Below, piece after piece: positions 28,732-35,725 of a stretch of DNA of 64,000 bases. Each line of letters starts with the position of its first letter. Positions within the stretch are counted from its first letter, which is position 1. The notes under the pieces are model-generated. The model was not told the origin of the DNA, made no database searches, and saw nothing but the letters and a program-made list of their open reading frames with translations. Both the position numbers and the translations under genes were made by a program. Source of the DNA: Leclercia sp. AS011 (GTDB taxonomy: Bacteria > Pseudomonadota > Gammaproteobacteria > Enterobacterales > Enterobacteriaceae); the NCBI RefSeq assembly GCF_037152535.1, contig NZ_JBBCMA010000002.1, positions 1 through 64,000 of the forward strand. The letters are read 5' to 3'.

Positions 28732-28881
28732 TTTCCACTTCCCGTCCCATGCATGAGATGGTCAGTCTCAAGCACCCACGGCCACTCTACCCAATCCGCA
28801 TAAGAAAACCTTATCCAGCTCACATTTCTACGTGCCTGCTCGTAAACTTTTTCACTTCCACAACGCCGTTTTACCCGCTCA

Positions 28882-28905
28882 GCAGCGTGATATTCATCAC
28901 GTAAA
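28882..28905 (+). promoter_or_regulatory. Candidate CRP-cAMP binding site
   Basis: The sequence CGTGA-TATTCA-TCACG has the symmetric GTGA-N6-TCAC core of a CRP site, at 28887-28900. It lies about 160 bp upstream of the first gene of the PRD/SFCGS operon. A plausible -10 (TATCAT, 28916-28921) follows, although the spacing to it is not one of the classical CRP positions. It would place the operon under catabolite control. Confidence 0.5.
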
Positions 28906-28965
28906 TCCAGTGAAATATCATCATTCAGGCCAATTATGTGGCACAGATCACTGGCGCCGCTCTCC

Positions 28966-28985
28966 TTTCCACTTCGAAGTGGAAA
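28966..28985 (+). promoter_or_regulatory. Perfect 20-bp palindrome upstream of the PRD/SFCGS operon
   Basis: TTTCCACTTCGAAGTGGAAA is a complete palindrome about 70 bp before the first gene of the operon. The same 10-bp half, TTTCCACTTC, recurs alone at 28732-28741. It is a good candidate operator for the operon's PRD/EIIA regulator (35726-37636), or an RNA hairpin in the leader. No T-run follows, so it is not an intrinsic terminator. Confidence 0.55.
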
Positions 28986-29053
28986 ACAACTCGCTACAAA
29001 CCCGCAACAGCCAGGGTTAGTTTTATTCCAGAGCCAATAACGGGGTAAGACGA

Positions 29054-29392
29054 GTGATTAACGGAACGGTAATAAACGACACTGGAGACCAGGCGGCACA
29101 AACTGAACAGCTGGCCGACACCATGCTCAAGCAGACGTTCACGCTGCTTAGCCATCACCACATTATCCCCAATGCCGTTCAGGAGCAGATGCTGACCTCC
29201 CACGTTCGCGCCATGGCGCACCGGTCAGTGACCGGCGAGCCGCTGCCGGAGGTCGAGGCTGACCTGTTCGACGAAATTTCCCCTGAATCAATGCGGCTTG
29301 CCCGTGAAGTGGTCGCGCAGTTTGGCAACCTTCCTGATGAAGAAGCCTGGCTGCTCTCCGTTCACTTTGAAGTCGCGAAAGACAACCTTTAA
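29054..29392 (+). CDS. Stand-alone PRD-domain protein, first gene of the accessory operon
   Basis: The 112-residue protein consists essentially of one PTS regulation domain (PRD), with the paired candidate phosphorylation histidines in SHVRAMAHR and VHFEVA. There is no DNA- or RNA-binding domain. PRDs are normally phosphorylated by HPr or EIIB proteins within regulators, so a free PRD at the head of a transporter operon is unusual. The start is GTG at 29054 with GGGGTAAG upstream. The next gene begins 10 bp after the stop, with AAGGAG overlapping the end. It may act as a phospho-carrier or sensor for the permease; this is inference. Confidence 0.82.
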   Translation: MINGTVINDTGDQAAQTEQLADTMLKQTFTLLSHHHIIPNAVQEQMLTSHVRAMAHRSVTGEPLPEVEADLFDEISPESMRLAREVVAQFGNLPDEEAWLLSVHFEVAKDNL

Positions 29393-29402
29393 GGAGCAAC
29401 AC

Positions 29403-29765
29403 ATGGAACAGATTACAGTCGTGATTGGCGATCGCCTGGGCAAAGGTCAGAAAGTGGCTGCCGGTGTGGAAAAAGCCGGTGGACGCGCGGTGGTTGTGCC
29501 GGGCATGGCCGCCGATATGAAGCTCGGTGACGTAATGAAAGCGGAAAACGCCACCTTCGGCATCTCCTTCTGCGGCAGCGGCGGCGCGGGTGCTATCACC
29601 GCGCAAACCAAATATGGCTACAAAGCGAAATACGGCATGCGCTCCGTGGAAGAGGGCGTCACCGCCATCAACGAAGGCTGCAACGTGCTGGGCTTTGGCT
29701 TTATGGATAAAGAAGAGCTGGGCGAGCGTCTGGTACAGGCGTGGCAGAAGAAGCACGGCGCATAA
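29403..29765 (+). CDS. SFCGS-family glycine-rich protein
   Basis: The 120-residue soluble protein belongs to the family named for its SFCGS motif, present here as ISFCGSGGAGAIT at about residues 56-68 (family prototype EF_0830 of Enterococcus). No function is established. The cysteine in a Gly-rich loop after a beta strand resembles the phospho-cysteine loop of PTS EIIB proteins, though this is analogy only. It lies in a fixed cluster with DUF4312, DUF4311 and DUF4310 proteins. The stop is followed after 2 bp by the next start codon. Confidence 0.85.
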   Translation: MEQITVVIGDRLGKGQKVAAGVEKAGGRAVVVPGMAADMKLGDVMKAENATFGISFCGSGGAGAITAQTKYGYKAKYGMRSVEEGVTAINEGCNVLGFGFMDKEELGERLVQAWQKKHGA

Positions 29766-29767
29766 GC

Positions 29768-30067
29768 ATGAAAGAACAGTTCACCACCACGGTGAGAGTG
29801 AAGGGCAAAGGTGACGCCAAAGCGCGCGCCTTTGCCGACGCGCTGAACCAGGTTCAGGCCGCGGTGATGAAAGCATCGCCGCATATCTTACTGCGTATTG
29901 AGCCACAGGATGTGCAGGTTGTTCAGGCGCAAGAAGCGGTGCGTAAAGAGGCGTTTCTGTTCTTCTTTTTGCGCCGGGAAAGACGCACCTACAGCGTGGA
30001 GCTGGACGTGACCGTCAACGTGACTGCCATCAATCTCGACCGGGTGGACTTTGTTACGCAACGCTGA
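29768..30067 (+). CDS. DUF4312-family protein
   Basis: The 99-residue soluble protein (EF_0831-like family) has a ferredoxin-like pattern of alternating strands and helices (TTTVRVKGKGDAKARAFADA near the start, YSVELDVTVNVTAI near the end). A basic segment (FFFLRRERR) lies in the middle. Function is unknown. It always accompanies the SFCGS and DUF4310/4311 genes in the clusters I know of, so it is probably a cytosolic subunit of the same membrane complex. The ATG at 29768 is 2 bp after the preceding stop. Confidence 0.83.
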   Translation: MKEQFTTTVRVKGKGDAKARAFADALNQVQAAVMKASPHILLRIEPQDVQVVQAQEAVRKEAFLFFFLRRERRTYSVELDVTVNVTAINLDRVDFVTQR

Positions 30068-30090
30068 TTCTTACTAAATAGGGCAGACGA

Positions 30091-30867
30091 ATGTTCCTGA
30101 TAATTTTAATAAAATCGCTCATCATCGGCGGCCTGGTTGGCGTCGGCGTGGGCGCCGGGGCTGCACGCATGTTTCATGCGCCTACCACACAGGGTATGGG
30201 CGCGTTTCGTACGTTGGGGGAGCTGAACTCCTGTGAGGGAGACCCGGCGTCTCACTTCTCCTTTGGGTTAGGCTTCTTCTTCAACGCCTGGGCCTCGTCG
30301 GTAGCAGCGGGTTCCTTCACTCAGGACGTTGACCACCGCATCATCCCGAACTGGGGTGCCGCGGCGCTGATGATCAAAAACCGCAACGTCGGCGAGACGC
30401 TGCACGATCCGCGCAAAATGGCTATTGCCTGCGGCGTGATCGGCATGATCGTCGTCACCTTCCTCAATCTTACCGCGTCGTCCGTTCCTGCTGCCCTTCA
30501 GGTCACCGCCGTGAAGGTGCTGGTGCCTGCCGCGAACCTGCTGGTGAACACCGTGATGCCGGTGATCTTCTGGCTGGCGGCCATCGACGCGGGTAAAAAA
30601 TCGGGCTTCTGGGCCACCGTCTTTGGCGGCGCGGCACAGCTGATCATGGGCAACGCCGTACCGGGTCTGGTGCTGGGGATCCTGATCGGTAAAGGCGTAG
30701 AAGAGAGCGGCTGGAACCACGTCACCAAAGTGATGATGGTCGCCATCGTATTGCTGTTCGTGCTGAGCGGCTTCTTCCGCGGCTTCGACATGAAGATGAT
30801 CGAATCCTTCCATCTGACCGTGCCGAACTGGCTCGACATGATCCACAACTCGCTCAGCGGCAAGTAA
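30091..30867 (+). CDS. DUF4311-family membrane protein
   Basis: The 258-residue polytopic protein (EF_0832-like family) has about six hydrophobic segments. A glycine-rich first span (SLIIGGLVGVGVGAGAARMF) is followed by conserved polar loops (LNSCEGDPASHFSFGLGFFF, TQDVDHRIIPNWGAAAL). The abundance of conserved charged residues in loops fits a solute-translocating subunit. Function is unknown. It probably forms a channel with the DUF4310 protein encoded 13 bp downstream. Confidence 0.85.
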   Translation: MFLIILIKSLIIGGLVGVGVGAGAARMFHAPTTQGMGAFRTLGELNSCEGDPASHFSFGLGFFFNAWASSVAAGSFTQDVDHRIIPNWGAAALMIKNRNVGETLHDPRKMAIACGVIGMIVVTFLNLTASSVPAALQVTAVKVLVPAANLLVNTVMPVIFWLAAIDAGKKSGFWATVFGGAAQLIMGNAVPGLVLGILIGKGVEESGWNHVTKVMMVAIVLLFVLSGFFRGFDMKMIESFHLTVPNWLDMIHNSLSGK

Positions 30868-30880
30868 CAGGAGCCTCTAC

Positions 30881-31522
30881 ATGGAACAGAATAAAGGTTT
30901 TTGGTATGCCGACTGGTCGTTCCCGATCTTCGTTGGCCTGCTCTCCTCCGGCGTGTTTGCCGGGACGCACATGTACTACCTCTACGGCATCGGTGCCTTT
31001 AACGAAGTGGCCTTCGTGGCGATGCTGAAAGCGGGCATCGACACCGGGGCCTACGGCGCAGTGGCGGCGTTCGGTGCCAGCTTCCTGTTCGCCCGTATTA
31101 TTGAAGGTTCCCTGGTGGGGATCCTCGACATCGGCGGCGCGATCCAGACCGGCGTTGGCTTAGGCGTTCCGGCGCTGCTGCTGGGGGCGGGCATCATGTT
31201 CCCGGTGACCAACTTTATCGCCTCGCTGGCGACCGGCCTGATTATTGGCCTGGCGATCGGTTACATCATCATCCTGGCGCGTAAGTTCACCATCAACCAG
31301 AGCAACTCTACCTACGGGGCGGACGTGATGATGGGCGCGGGTAACGCCTCTGGCCGCTTCCTCGGGCCGTTGATTATCCTCAGCGCCATGACCGCGTCGA
31401 TTCCTATCGGCATCGGTTCCCTGTTGGGCGCACTGCTGTTCTACATCTGGCAGAAGCCGATTACCGGCGGTGCGATCCTCGGCGCAATGCTGTTGGGCTG
31501 GCTGTTCCCGGTCGCCCTTTAA
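30881..31522 (+). CDS. DUF4310-family membrane protein
   Basis: The 213-residue polytopic protein (EF_0833-like family) has about six membrane segments. It includes a repeated glycine-rich pattern (IGGAIQTGVGLGVPALLLG) and a polar segment (NQSNSTYGADVMMGAGNASG) that could line a substrate path. A clear CAGGAG ribosome-binding site precedes the ATG. Function is unknown; by context it is the second integral-membrane subunit of the transporter-like complex. Confidence 0.85.
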   Translation: MEQNKGFWYADWSFPIFVGLLSSGVFAGTHMYYLYGIGAFNEVAFVAMLKAGIDTGAYGAVAAFGASFLFARIIEGSLVGILDIGGAIQTGVGLGVPALLLGAGIMFPVTNFIASLATGLIIGLAIGYIIILARKFTINQSNSTYGADVMMGAGNASGRFLGPLIILSAMTASIPIGIGSLLGALLFYIWQKPITGGAILGAMLLGWLFPVAL

Positions 31523-31528
31523 TACCCG

Positions 31529-31546
31529 CGGGCGCTCCGGCGCCCG
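31529..31546 (+). other. Intra-operon GC hairpin after the membrane genes
   Basis: GGGCGC and GCGCCC, extended by an outer C-G pair, enclose a TCCG loop between the DUF4310 gene and the deacetylase gene. No T-run follows, so it is unlikely to terminate. It may mark an mRNA processing or stability boundary separating transporter from enzyme genes. Confidence 0.5.
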
Positions 31547-31564
31547 CCTTATCAGGAGAACCCC

Positions 31565-32698
31565 ATGTTTGATTTACTCCTGCGCCGTGCGCGCCTTACC
31601 GACGATACCCTGACCGATATCGCCATCCAGGACGGGAAGATCGCGGCGCTGGGCGACATTGACGCTCCCGCCAGCAAAACGGTTGAGCTGAACGGCAACG
31701 TATTCGTCAGCGCAGGCTGGATTGACTCCCACGTCCACTGCTACCCGAACTCCCCGATCTACCACGACGAGCCGGACAGCGTCGGCATTGCCACCGGCGT
31801 TACCACCGTGGTGGACGCGGGCAGCACCGGGGCCGACGACGTGGACGATTTCTATGACATCACCCGCAAAGCCTCTACCGAGGTCTTTGCCCTGCTGAAC
31901 ATCTCCCGCGTGGGGCTGATTGCCCAGAACGAGCTGGCCAATATGGCGAATATTGATGCCGATGCTGTGAAACAGGCGGTGAAGCGCCACCCCGATTTTA
32001 TCGTCGGCCTGAAGGCACGCATGAGCAGCAGCGTGGTGGGCGAAAACGGCATTACGCCGCTGGAGCGCGCGAAAGCCATCCAGAAAGAGAACGGCGACCT
32101 GCCGCTGATGGTGCACATCGGCAACAACCCGCCGAACCTCGACGAAATTGCCGAGCTGCTGAGCTCCGGCGACATCATCACCCACTGCTACAACGGCAAA
32201 CCCAACCGCATTCTGACGCCCTCCGGCGAGCTGCGCGCCTCCATTACCTCTGCGCTGAAGCGCGGCGTGCGCCTGGACGTCGGCCATGGCACGGCGAGCT
32301 TCAGCTTTGAGGTGGCGAAACGGGCCATCGCGATGGGCATTCTGCCGCACACCATCAGCTCGGATATCTACTGCCGCAACCGCATTAACGGCCCGGTCGG
32401 CTCGCTGGCGAGCGTGATGTCGAAGTTTCTTGCCATCGGCATGTCGTTGCCGCAGGTGATTGAGTGCGTCACCGCCAACGCCGCCGACGGCCTGCGCCTG
32501 ACCCGCAAAGGCCGCATTCAGCCGGGCCTCGACGCCGACCTGACGCTGTTCACGGTTAAACGCCAGCCGACGGTGCTGACGGATGCTGAAAACGACAGCC
32601 TGCAGGCTGAACACATTCTGGTGCCGCTTGCCGCGATCCGCGCGGGCAAGGGCTACATGACCGAACAAGGGAGCACGGAACATGCCTTCAATTTTTGA
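31565..32698 (+). CDS. Amidohydrolase/deacetylase family metallohydrolase
   Basis: The 377-residue protein is an amidohydrolase-superfamily enzyme (EF_0837-like). The metal-site residues are visible: HVHCYP (HxH, about residues 58-63), the lysine in VGLKARMSS likely to be carbamylated, VHIGN, THCYNG and HTISSDIYC. Relatives of this family have been reported to hydrolyse acetyl esters or N-acetyl-D-amino acids. By context it probably removes an N-acyl group from an aldonic-acid substrate before the ammonia-lyase acts. AGGAGAACCCC precedes the ATG. It overlaps the next gene by 17 bp. Confidence 0.88.
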   Translation: MFDLLLRRARLTDDTLTDIAIQDGKIAALGDIDAPASKTVELNGNVFVSAGWIDSHVHCYPNSPIYHDEPDSVGIATGVTTVVDAGSTGADDVDDFYDITRKASTEVFALLNISRVGLIAQNELANMANIDADAVKQAVKRHPDFIVGLKARMSSSVVGENGITPLERAKAIQKENGDLPLMVHIGNNPPNLDEIAELLSSGDIITHCYNGKPNRILTPSGELRASITSALKRGVRLDVGHGTASFSFEVAKRAIAMGILPHTISSDIYCRNRINGPVGSLASVMSKFLAIGMSLPQVIECVTANAADGLRLTRKGRIQPGLDADLTLFTVKRQPTVLTDAENDSLQAEHILVPLAAIRAGKGYMTEQGSTEHAFNF

Positions 32699-33800
32699 AA
32701 AATACAATTTAAAACAGGTGATTAACACCTCCGGCCGCATGACCGCGCTCGGCGTCTCCACCCCGCGCCCGGAAGTGGTGCAGGCGGCGATGGACGGCAT
32801 GAACCAGTACTTCGAGATGAAGAATCTGGTCAACAAAACCGGTGAATACATCGCGAAGCTGCTGGATGTGGAAGGGGCGACCGTCGTCTCATGCGCCTCG
32901 GCAGGTATCGCCCAGTCCGTGGCGGCGGTGCTGGTGAAAGACAGCGACTGGCTGCTGGAAAACCTGCACGTCACCCCGATTGAGAACAACGAGATCGTCC
33001 TGCCGAAAGGCCACAACGTGAACTTTGGCGCCCCGGTGGGCACCATGGTGGCGCTGGGCGGCGGCAAGCTGGTGGAAGCGGGCTACGCCAACGAATGTTC
33101 TGCCGATCAGCTGGCGGCGGCGATCACTCCGCGTACCGCGGCGATCATGTACATCAAATCTCACCACTGCGTGCAGAAAAGCATGCTCAGCGTTGAGCAG
33201 GCGGCGGTGGTGGCGCGTAAACACGATCTGCCGCTGATCGTCGATGCGGCAGCGGAAGAAGATCTCCATACCTACTACCGATCCGGCGCCGATCTGGTGA
33301 TCTACAGCGGCGCGAAGGCGATCGAAGGGCCCACCAGCGGGCTGGTGATCGGCAAGACCCAGTACGTTGAGTGGGTGAAGCGCCAGACGGCGGGCATTGG
33401 CCGGGCGATGAAGGTGGGTAAAGAGGGCATCCTTGGCCTGACCTGCGCCATCGAACACTACCTGACAGCGACCAAAGAGAGTGGGGCGGAAATGGTGGCG
33501 AAGATGACGCCGTTTATCGACGCGCTCAACACCCTCAATGGCGTGACGGCACGCGTGGTCTGGGACAGCGCGGGTCGCGATATCGCCCGTACCGAAATTA
33601 AGTTTGACGAAGCCACCACCGGCGTCGGCACCGGCGATCTGGTGCATGCCCTGAAACAGGGCGAATACGCCATTTACTTCCGCGGTTACAAAGCCAACGA
33701 AGGGATCATCGAAGCGGACGTGCGCAGCGTCAGTGCAGACCAACTGAATATCGTCTACCGCCGTATTAGCGAAGTATTAGGCCAGGAGAAAAAAGCATGA
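32682..33800 (+). CDS. dgaE: DgaE-like PLP-dependent ammonia-lyase
   Basis: The 372-residue SelA-like fold type I PLP enzyme resembles DgaE, which converts D-glucosaminate 6-phosphate to 2-keto-3-deoxygluconate 6-phosphate plus ammonia. The putative PLP lysine is in VIYSGAKAIEGPTSG (about residue 213), and the cofactor-binding aspartate is in LPLIVDAAAEEDL. It overlaps the deacetylase upstream by 17 bp and the aldolase downstream by 4 bp (ATGA). This indicates tight coupling of the three catabolic steps. The actual substrate stereochemistry is not determined. Confidence 0.85.
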   Translation: MPSIFEKYNLKQVINTSGRMTALGVSTPRPEVVQAAMDGMNQYFEMKNLVNKTGEYIAKLLDVEGATVVSCASAGIAQSVAAVLVKDSDWLLENLHVTPIENNEIVLPKGHNVNFGAPVGTMVALGGGKLVEAGYANECSADQLAAAITPRTAAIMYIKSHHCVQKSMLSVEQAAVVARKHDLPLIVDAAAEEDLHTYYRSGADLVIYSGAKAIEGPTSGLVIGKTQYVEWVKRQTAGIGRAMKVGKEGILGLTCAIEHYLTATKESGAEMVAKMTPFIDALNTLNGVTARVVWDSAGRDIARTEIKFDEATTGVGTGDLVHALKQGEYAIYFRGYKANEGIIEADVRSVSADQLNIVYRRISEVLGQEKKA

Positions 33801-34537
33801 AACTGACCCCCAATTTTTACCGTGACCGCGTCTGCCTGAACGTGCTGGCAGGCTCGAAAGCCAACGCCAGCGCCATTTACGAGGCGGCGGAAGGTCATGT
33901 GCTGGTGGGTGTGCTCTCCAAAAATTACCCGGACGTGGACAGCGCCGTCGCCGATATGCGTGAATATGCCGCCCTGATTGATAACGCGCTCTCCGTAGGG
34001 CTGGGGGCGGGCGATCCGAACCAGTCGGCGATGGTGAGCGAAATCTCCCGTCAGGTGCAGCCGCAGCACGTCAACCAGGTCTTTACCGGCGTCGCCACCA
34101 GCCGCGCGCTGCTCGGGCAGAACGACTCCGTGGTCAACGGTCTGGTCTCCCCGACCGGCACCGTCGGGATGGTGAAAATCTCCACCGGCCCGCTGAGCAG
34201 CAACGCGCCGGACGGCATCGTGCCGGTTGAAACTGCGATTGCCCTGCTGAAAGATTTCGGCGGCAGCTCCATCAAATACTTCCCGATGGGCGGCCTCAAG
34301 TGCCGTGACGAGTATAAAGCGGTGGCGGAAGCCTGCGCCCGTCACGACTTCTGGCTGGAGCCGACCGGGGGAATCGATCTGGAAAATTATGAAGAGATCC
34401 TGCAGATCGCCCTCGACGCGGGCGTAAGCAAGATCATCCCGCACATCTACAGCTCGATTATCGACAAAGCCAGCGGCGATACGCGCCCGGAAGACGTGCG
34501 TACCCTGCTGGCGATGACGAAGAAGCTGGTGAAGTAA
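33797..34537 (+). CDS. dgaF: 2-dehydro-3-deoxy-phosphogluconate (KDGP) aldolase, DgaF type
   Basis: The 246-residue protein belongs to the KDGP aldolase family of glucosaminate operons, a TIM-barrel type distinct from Eda. Conserved segments include FPMGGLKCRDEY (probable Schiff-base lysine region) and LEPTGGIDLENY. It would cleave KDGP to pyruvate and glyceraldehyde 3-phosphate. The start overlaps the dgaE-like stop. The family and the upstream lyase together point to an amino-aldonate substrate. Confidence 0.86.
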   Translation: MKLTPNFYRDRVCLNVLAGSKANASAIYEAAEGHVLVGVLSKNYPDVDSAVADMREYAALIDNALSVGLGAGDPNQSAMVSEISRQVQPQHVNQVFTGVATSRALLGQNDSVVNGLVSPTGTVGMVKISTGPLSSNAPDGIVPVETAIALLKDFGGSSIKYFPMGGLKCRDEYKAVAEACARHDFWLEPTGGIDLENYEEILQIALDAGVSKIIPHIYSSIIDKASGDTRPEDVRTLLAMTKKLVK

Positions 34538-34569
34538 AACCTACAACGCACACACCCGAAGGAGCCACC

Positions 34570-35706
34570 ATGCACACCCGTAACCTGCTTGTCGCTTCAC
34601 TCTCTTTACTTGCTACCGCCGCTGTCGCCCAGACCCAGTACGCCTGGGTGGGCACCTACAACCCCAACGGCGAGGGGCTGTACCGCTTTACCGTTGATCC
34701 GCAATCCGGCGCGCTCGCCAAAAAAACGCTGGTGAGCAAACTGCCGAATGCCGCGCAGCTAACTGTGTCGCAGGACGGCAAAACGCTCTACCTGGCAAGC
34801 GAAGTGGAGCAGGGCGTGGTGCAGGCGCTGCGGGTGGGCGATAACGGCGAGCTGAGCGAGCTCAATCAGGTGGCGTCCGGCGGCGCAGGGCCGGTATATC
34901 TCTCCCTGACGCCGAACGGCCAGCACCTGCTGGTGGCGAACTACGTCAGCGGATCGATTGCCGTTCTGCCGATCAAGGCCGACGGCAGCCTGGGTGACGC
35001 CACGGACAAGCATCAGGATCAGGGTGAGCCGGGCGCAGCAAAACCGGAAGCCGCAGTTGAGGGCAGCTTTGCCATCAGCGATCACAACGGCCCCCACGCG
35101 CACATGATCGCCGCCGATCCGAGCGGCAAGTACGTGTTTTCCACCGATCTGGGGCTGGATCGCATCTACCAGTACCGCTTTGACGATCGAAGCGGCAAGC
35201 TGACCCCGAACGATCCGCCGTTTATCAGCGCCTCCTCGAAAGGGGCAGGGCCGCGCCACTTCGTCTTTACGCCAAAAGGGGATGCCCTGTGGCTGATTAA
35301 CGAAGAGGCGTCTACGCTGACCCATTATGTCGTGGAGGCCAGCGGCACCCTGAAAGAGGGCAAAACGGTCTCTGCGCTGCCAGACGGTTACAAAGGCACC
35401 AGTTTTGCCGCCGGGTTGGCGTTAAGCGCCGATGGTAAACAGCTGTATGTGGCTAACCGTTTGCATAACAGCATCGGGCACTTTACCGTAACGGCGGAGG
35501 GCACGCTGACGCATCAGGACGATATCTGGACGCGCGGCGATTATCCACGCACCCTGACGCTGGATAAACAGGGGCGCTGGCTGTACGTCATGAACCAGCG
35601 CAGCGACAACATCACCCGTTTCCGCGTAGCGCAGGACGGCAAGCTGAGCTTCGAGCCCGACTATACTCCGGTCGGCAGCCCATCCCAGATGGTCATTTCA
35701 CCCTAA
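34570..35706 (+). CDS. Exported lactonase-family beta-propeller protein
   Basis: The 378-residue protein is a seven-bladed propeller of the 6-phosphogluconolactonase (YbhE-like) family. It carries an N-terminal signal peptide, MHTRNLLVASLSLLATAAVA, so it should act in the periplasm, unlike cytosolic Pgl. Propeller motifs recur (YVANRLHNSIGHF, LYVMNQRSDNITRF, PSQMVISP). It lies 32 bp after the aldolase with AAGGAG upstream. In context it could open an aldono-lactone (for example an N-acetylglucosamine 1,5-lactone) before uptake; the substrate is inferred, not shown. Confidence 0.83.
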   Translation: MHTRNLLVASLSLLATAAVAQTQYAWVGTYNPNGEGLYRFTVDPQSGALAKKTLVSKLPNAAQLTVSQDGKTLYLASEVEQGVVQALRVGDNGELSELNQVASGGAGPVYLSLTPNGQHLLVANYVSGSIAVLPIKADGSLGDATDKHQDQGEPGAAKPEAAVEGSFAISDHNGPHAHMIAADPSGKYVFSTDLGLDRIYQYRFDDRSGKLTPNDPPFISASSKGAGPRHFVFTPKGDALWLINEEASTLTHYVVEASGTLKEGKTVSALPDGYKGTSFAAGLALSADGKQLYVANRLHNSIGHFTVTAEGTLTHQDDIWTRGDYPRTLTLDKQGRWLYVMNQRSDNITRFRVAQDGKLSFEPDYTPVGSPSQMVISP

Positions 35707-35725
35707 GCTGTAAGAGGACAACCCC

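Larger units (their letters stand above)
28535..29053. other. 519-bp region between cybC and the PRD/SFCGS operon
   Basis: No long gene is convincing here. From left to right it holds an 11-bp hairpin (28573-28600) lying inside a short minus-strand ORF (28566-28634), and a bulged hairpin at 28701-28731. It then holds a symmetric CRP-like site (28887-28900) and a perfect 20-bp palindrome (28966-28985). The right half is the likely control region of the operon starting at 29054. An 85-codon minus-strand frame spans 28566-28823 but only its last 22 codons have a good ribosome-binding site. Confidence 0.5.

Noticed and set aside
28935..28955. TGGCAC followed by TGGC upstream of the PRD/SFCGS operon as a sigma-54 promoter.
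   Set aside because: The GG and GC dinucleotides are 12 rather than 10 bases apart, which does not fit -24/-12 promoters. The operon regulator is also PRD/EIIA-type rather than a sigma-54 activator.
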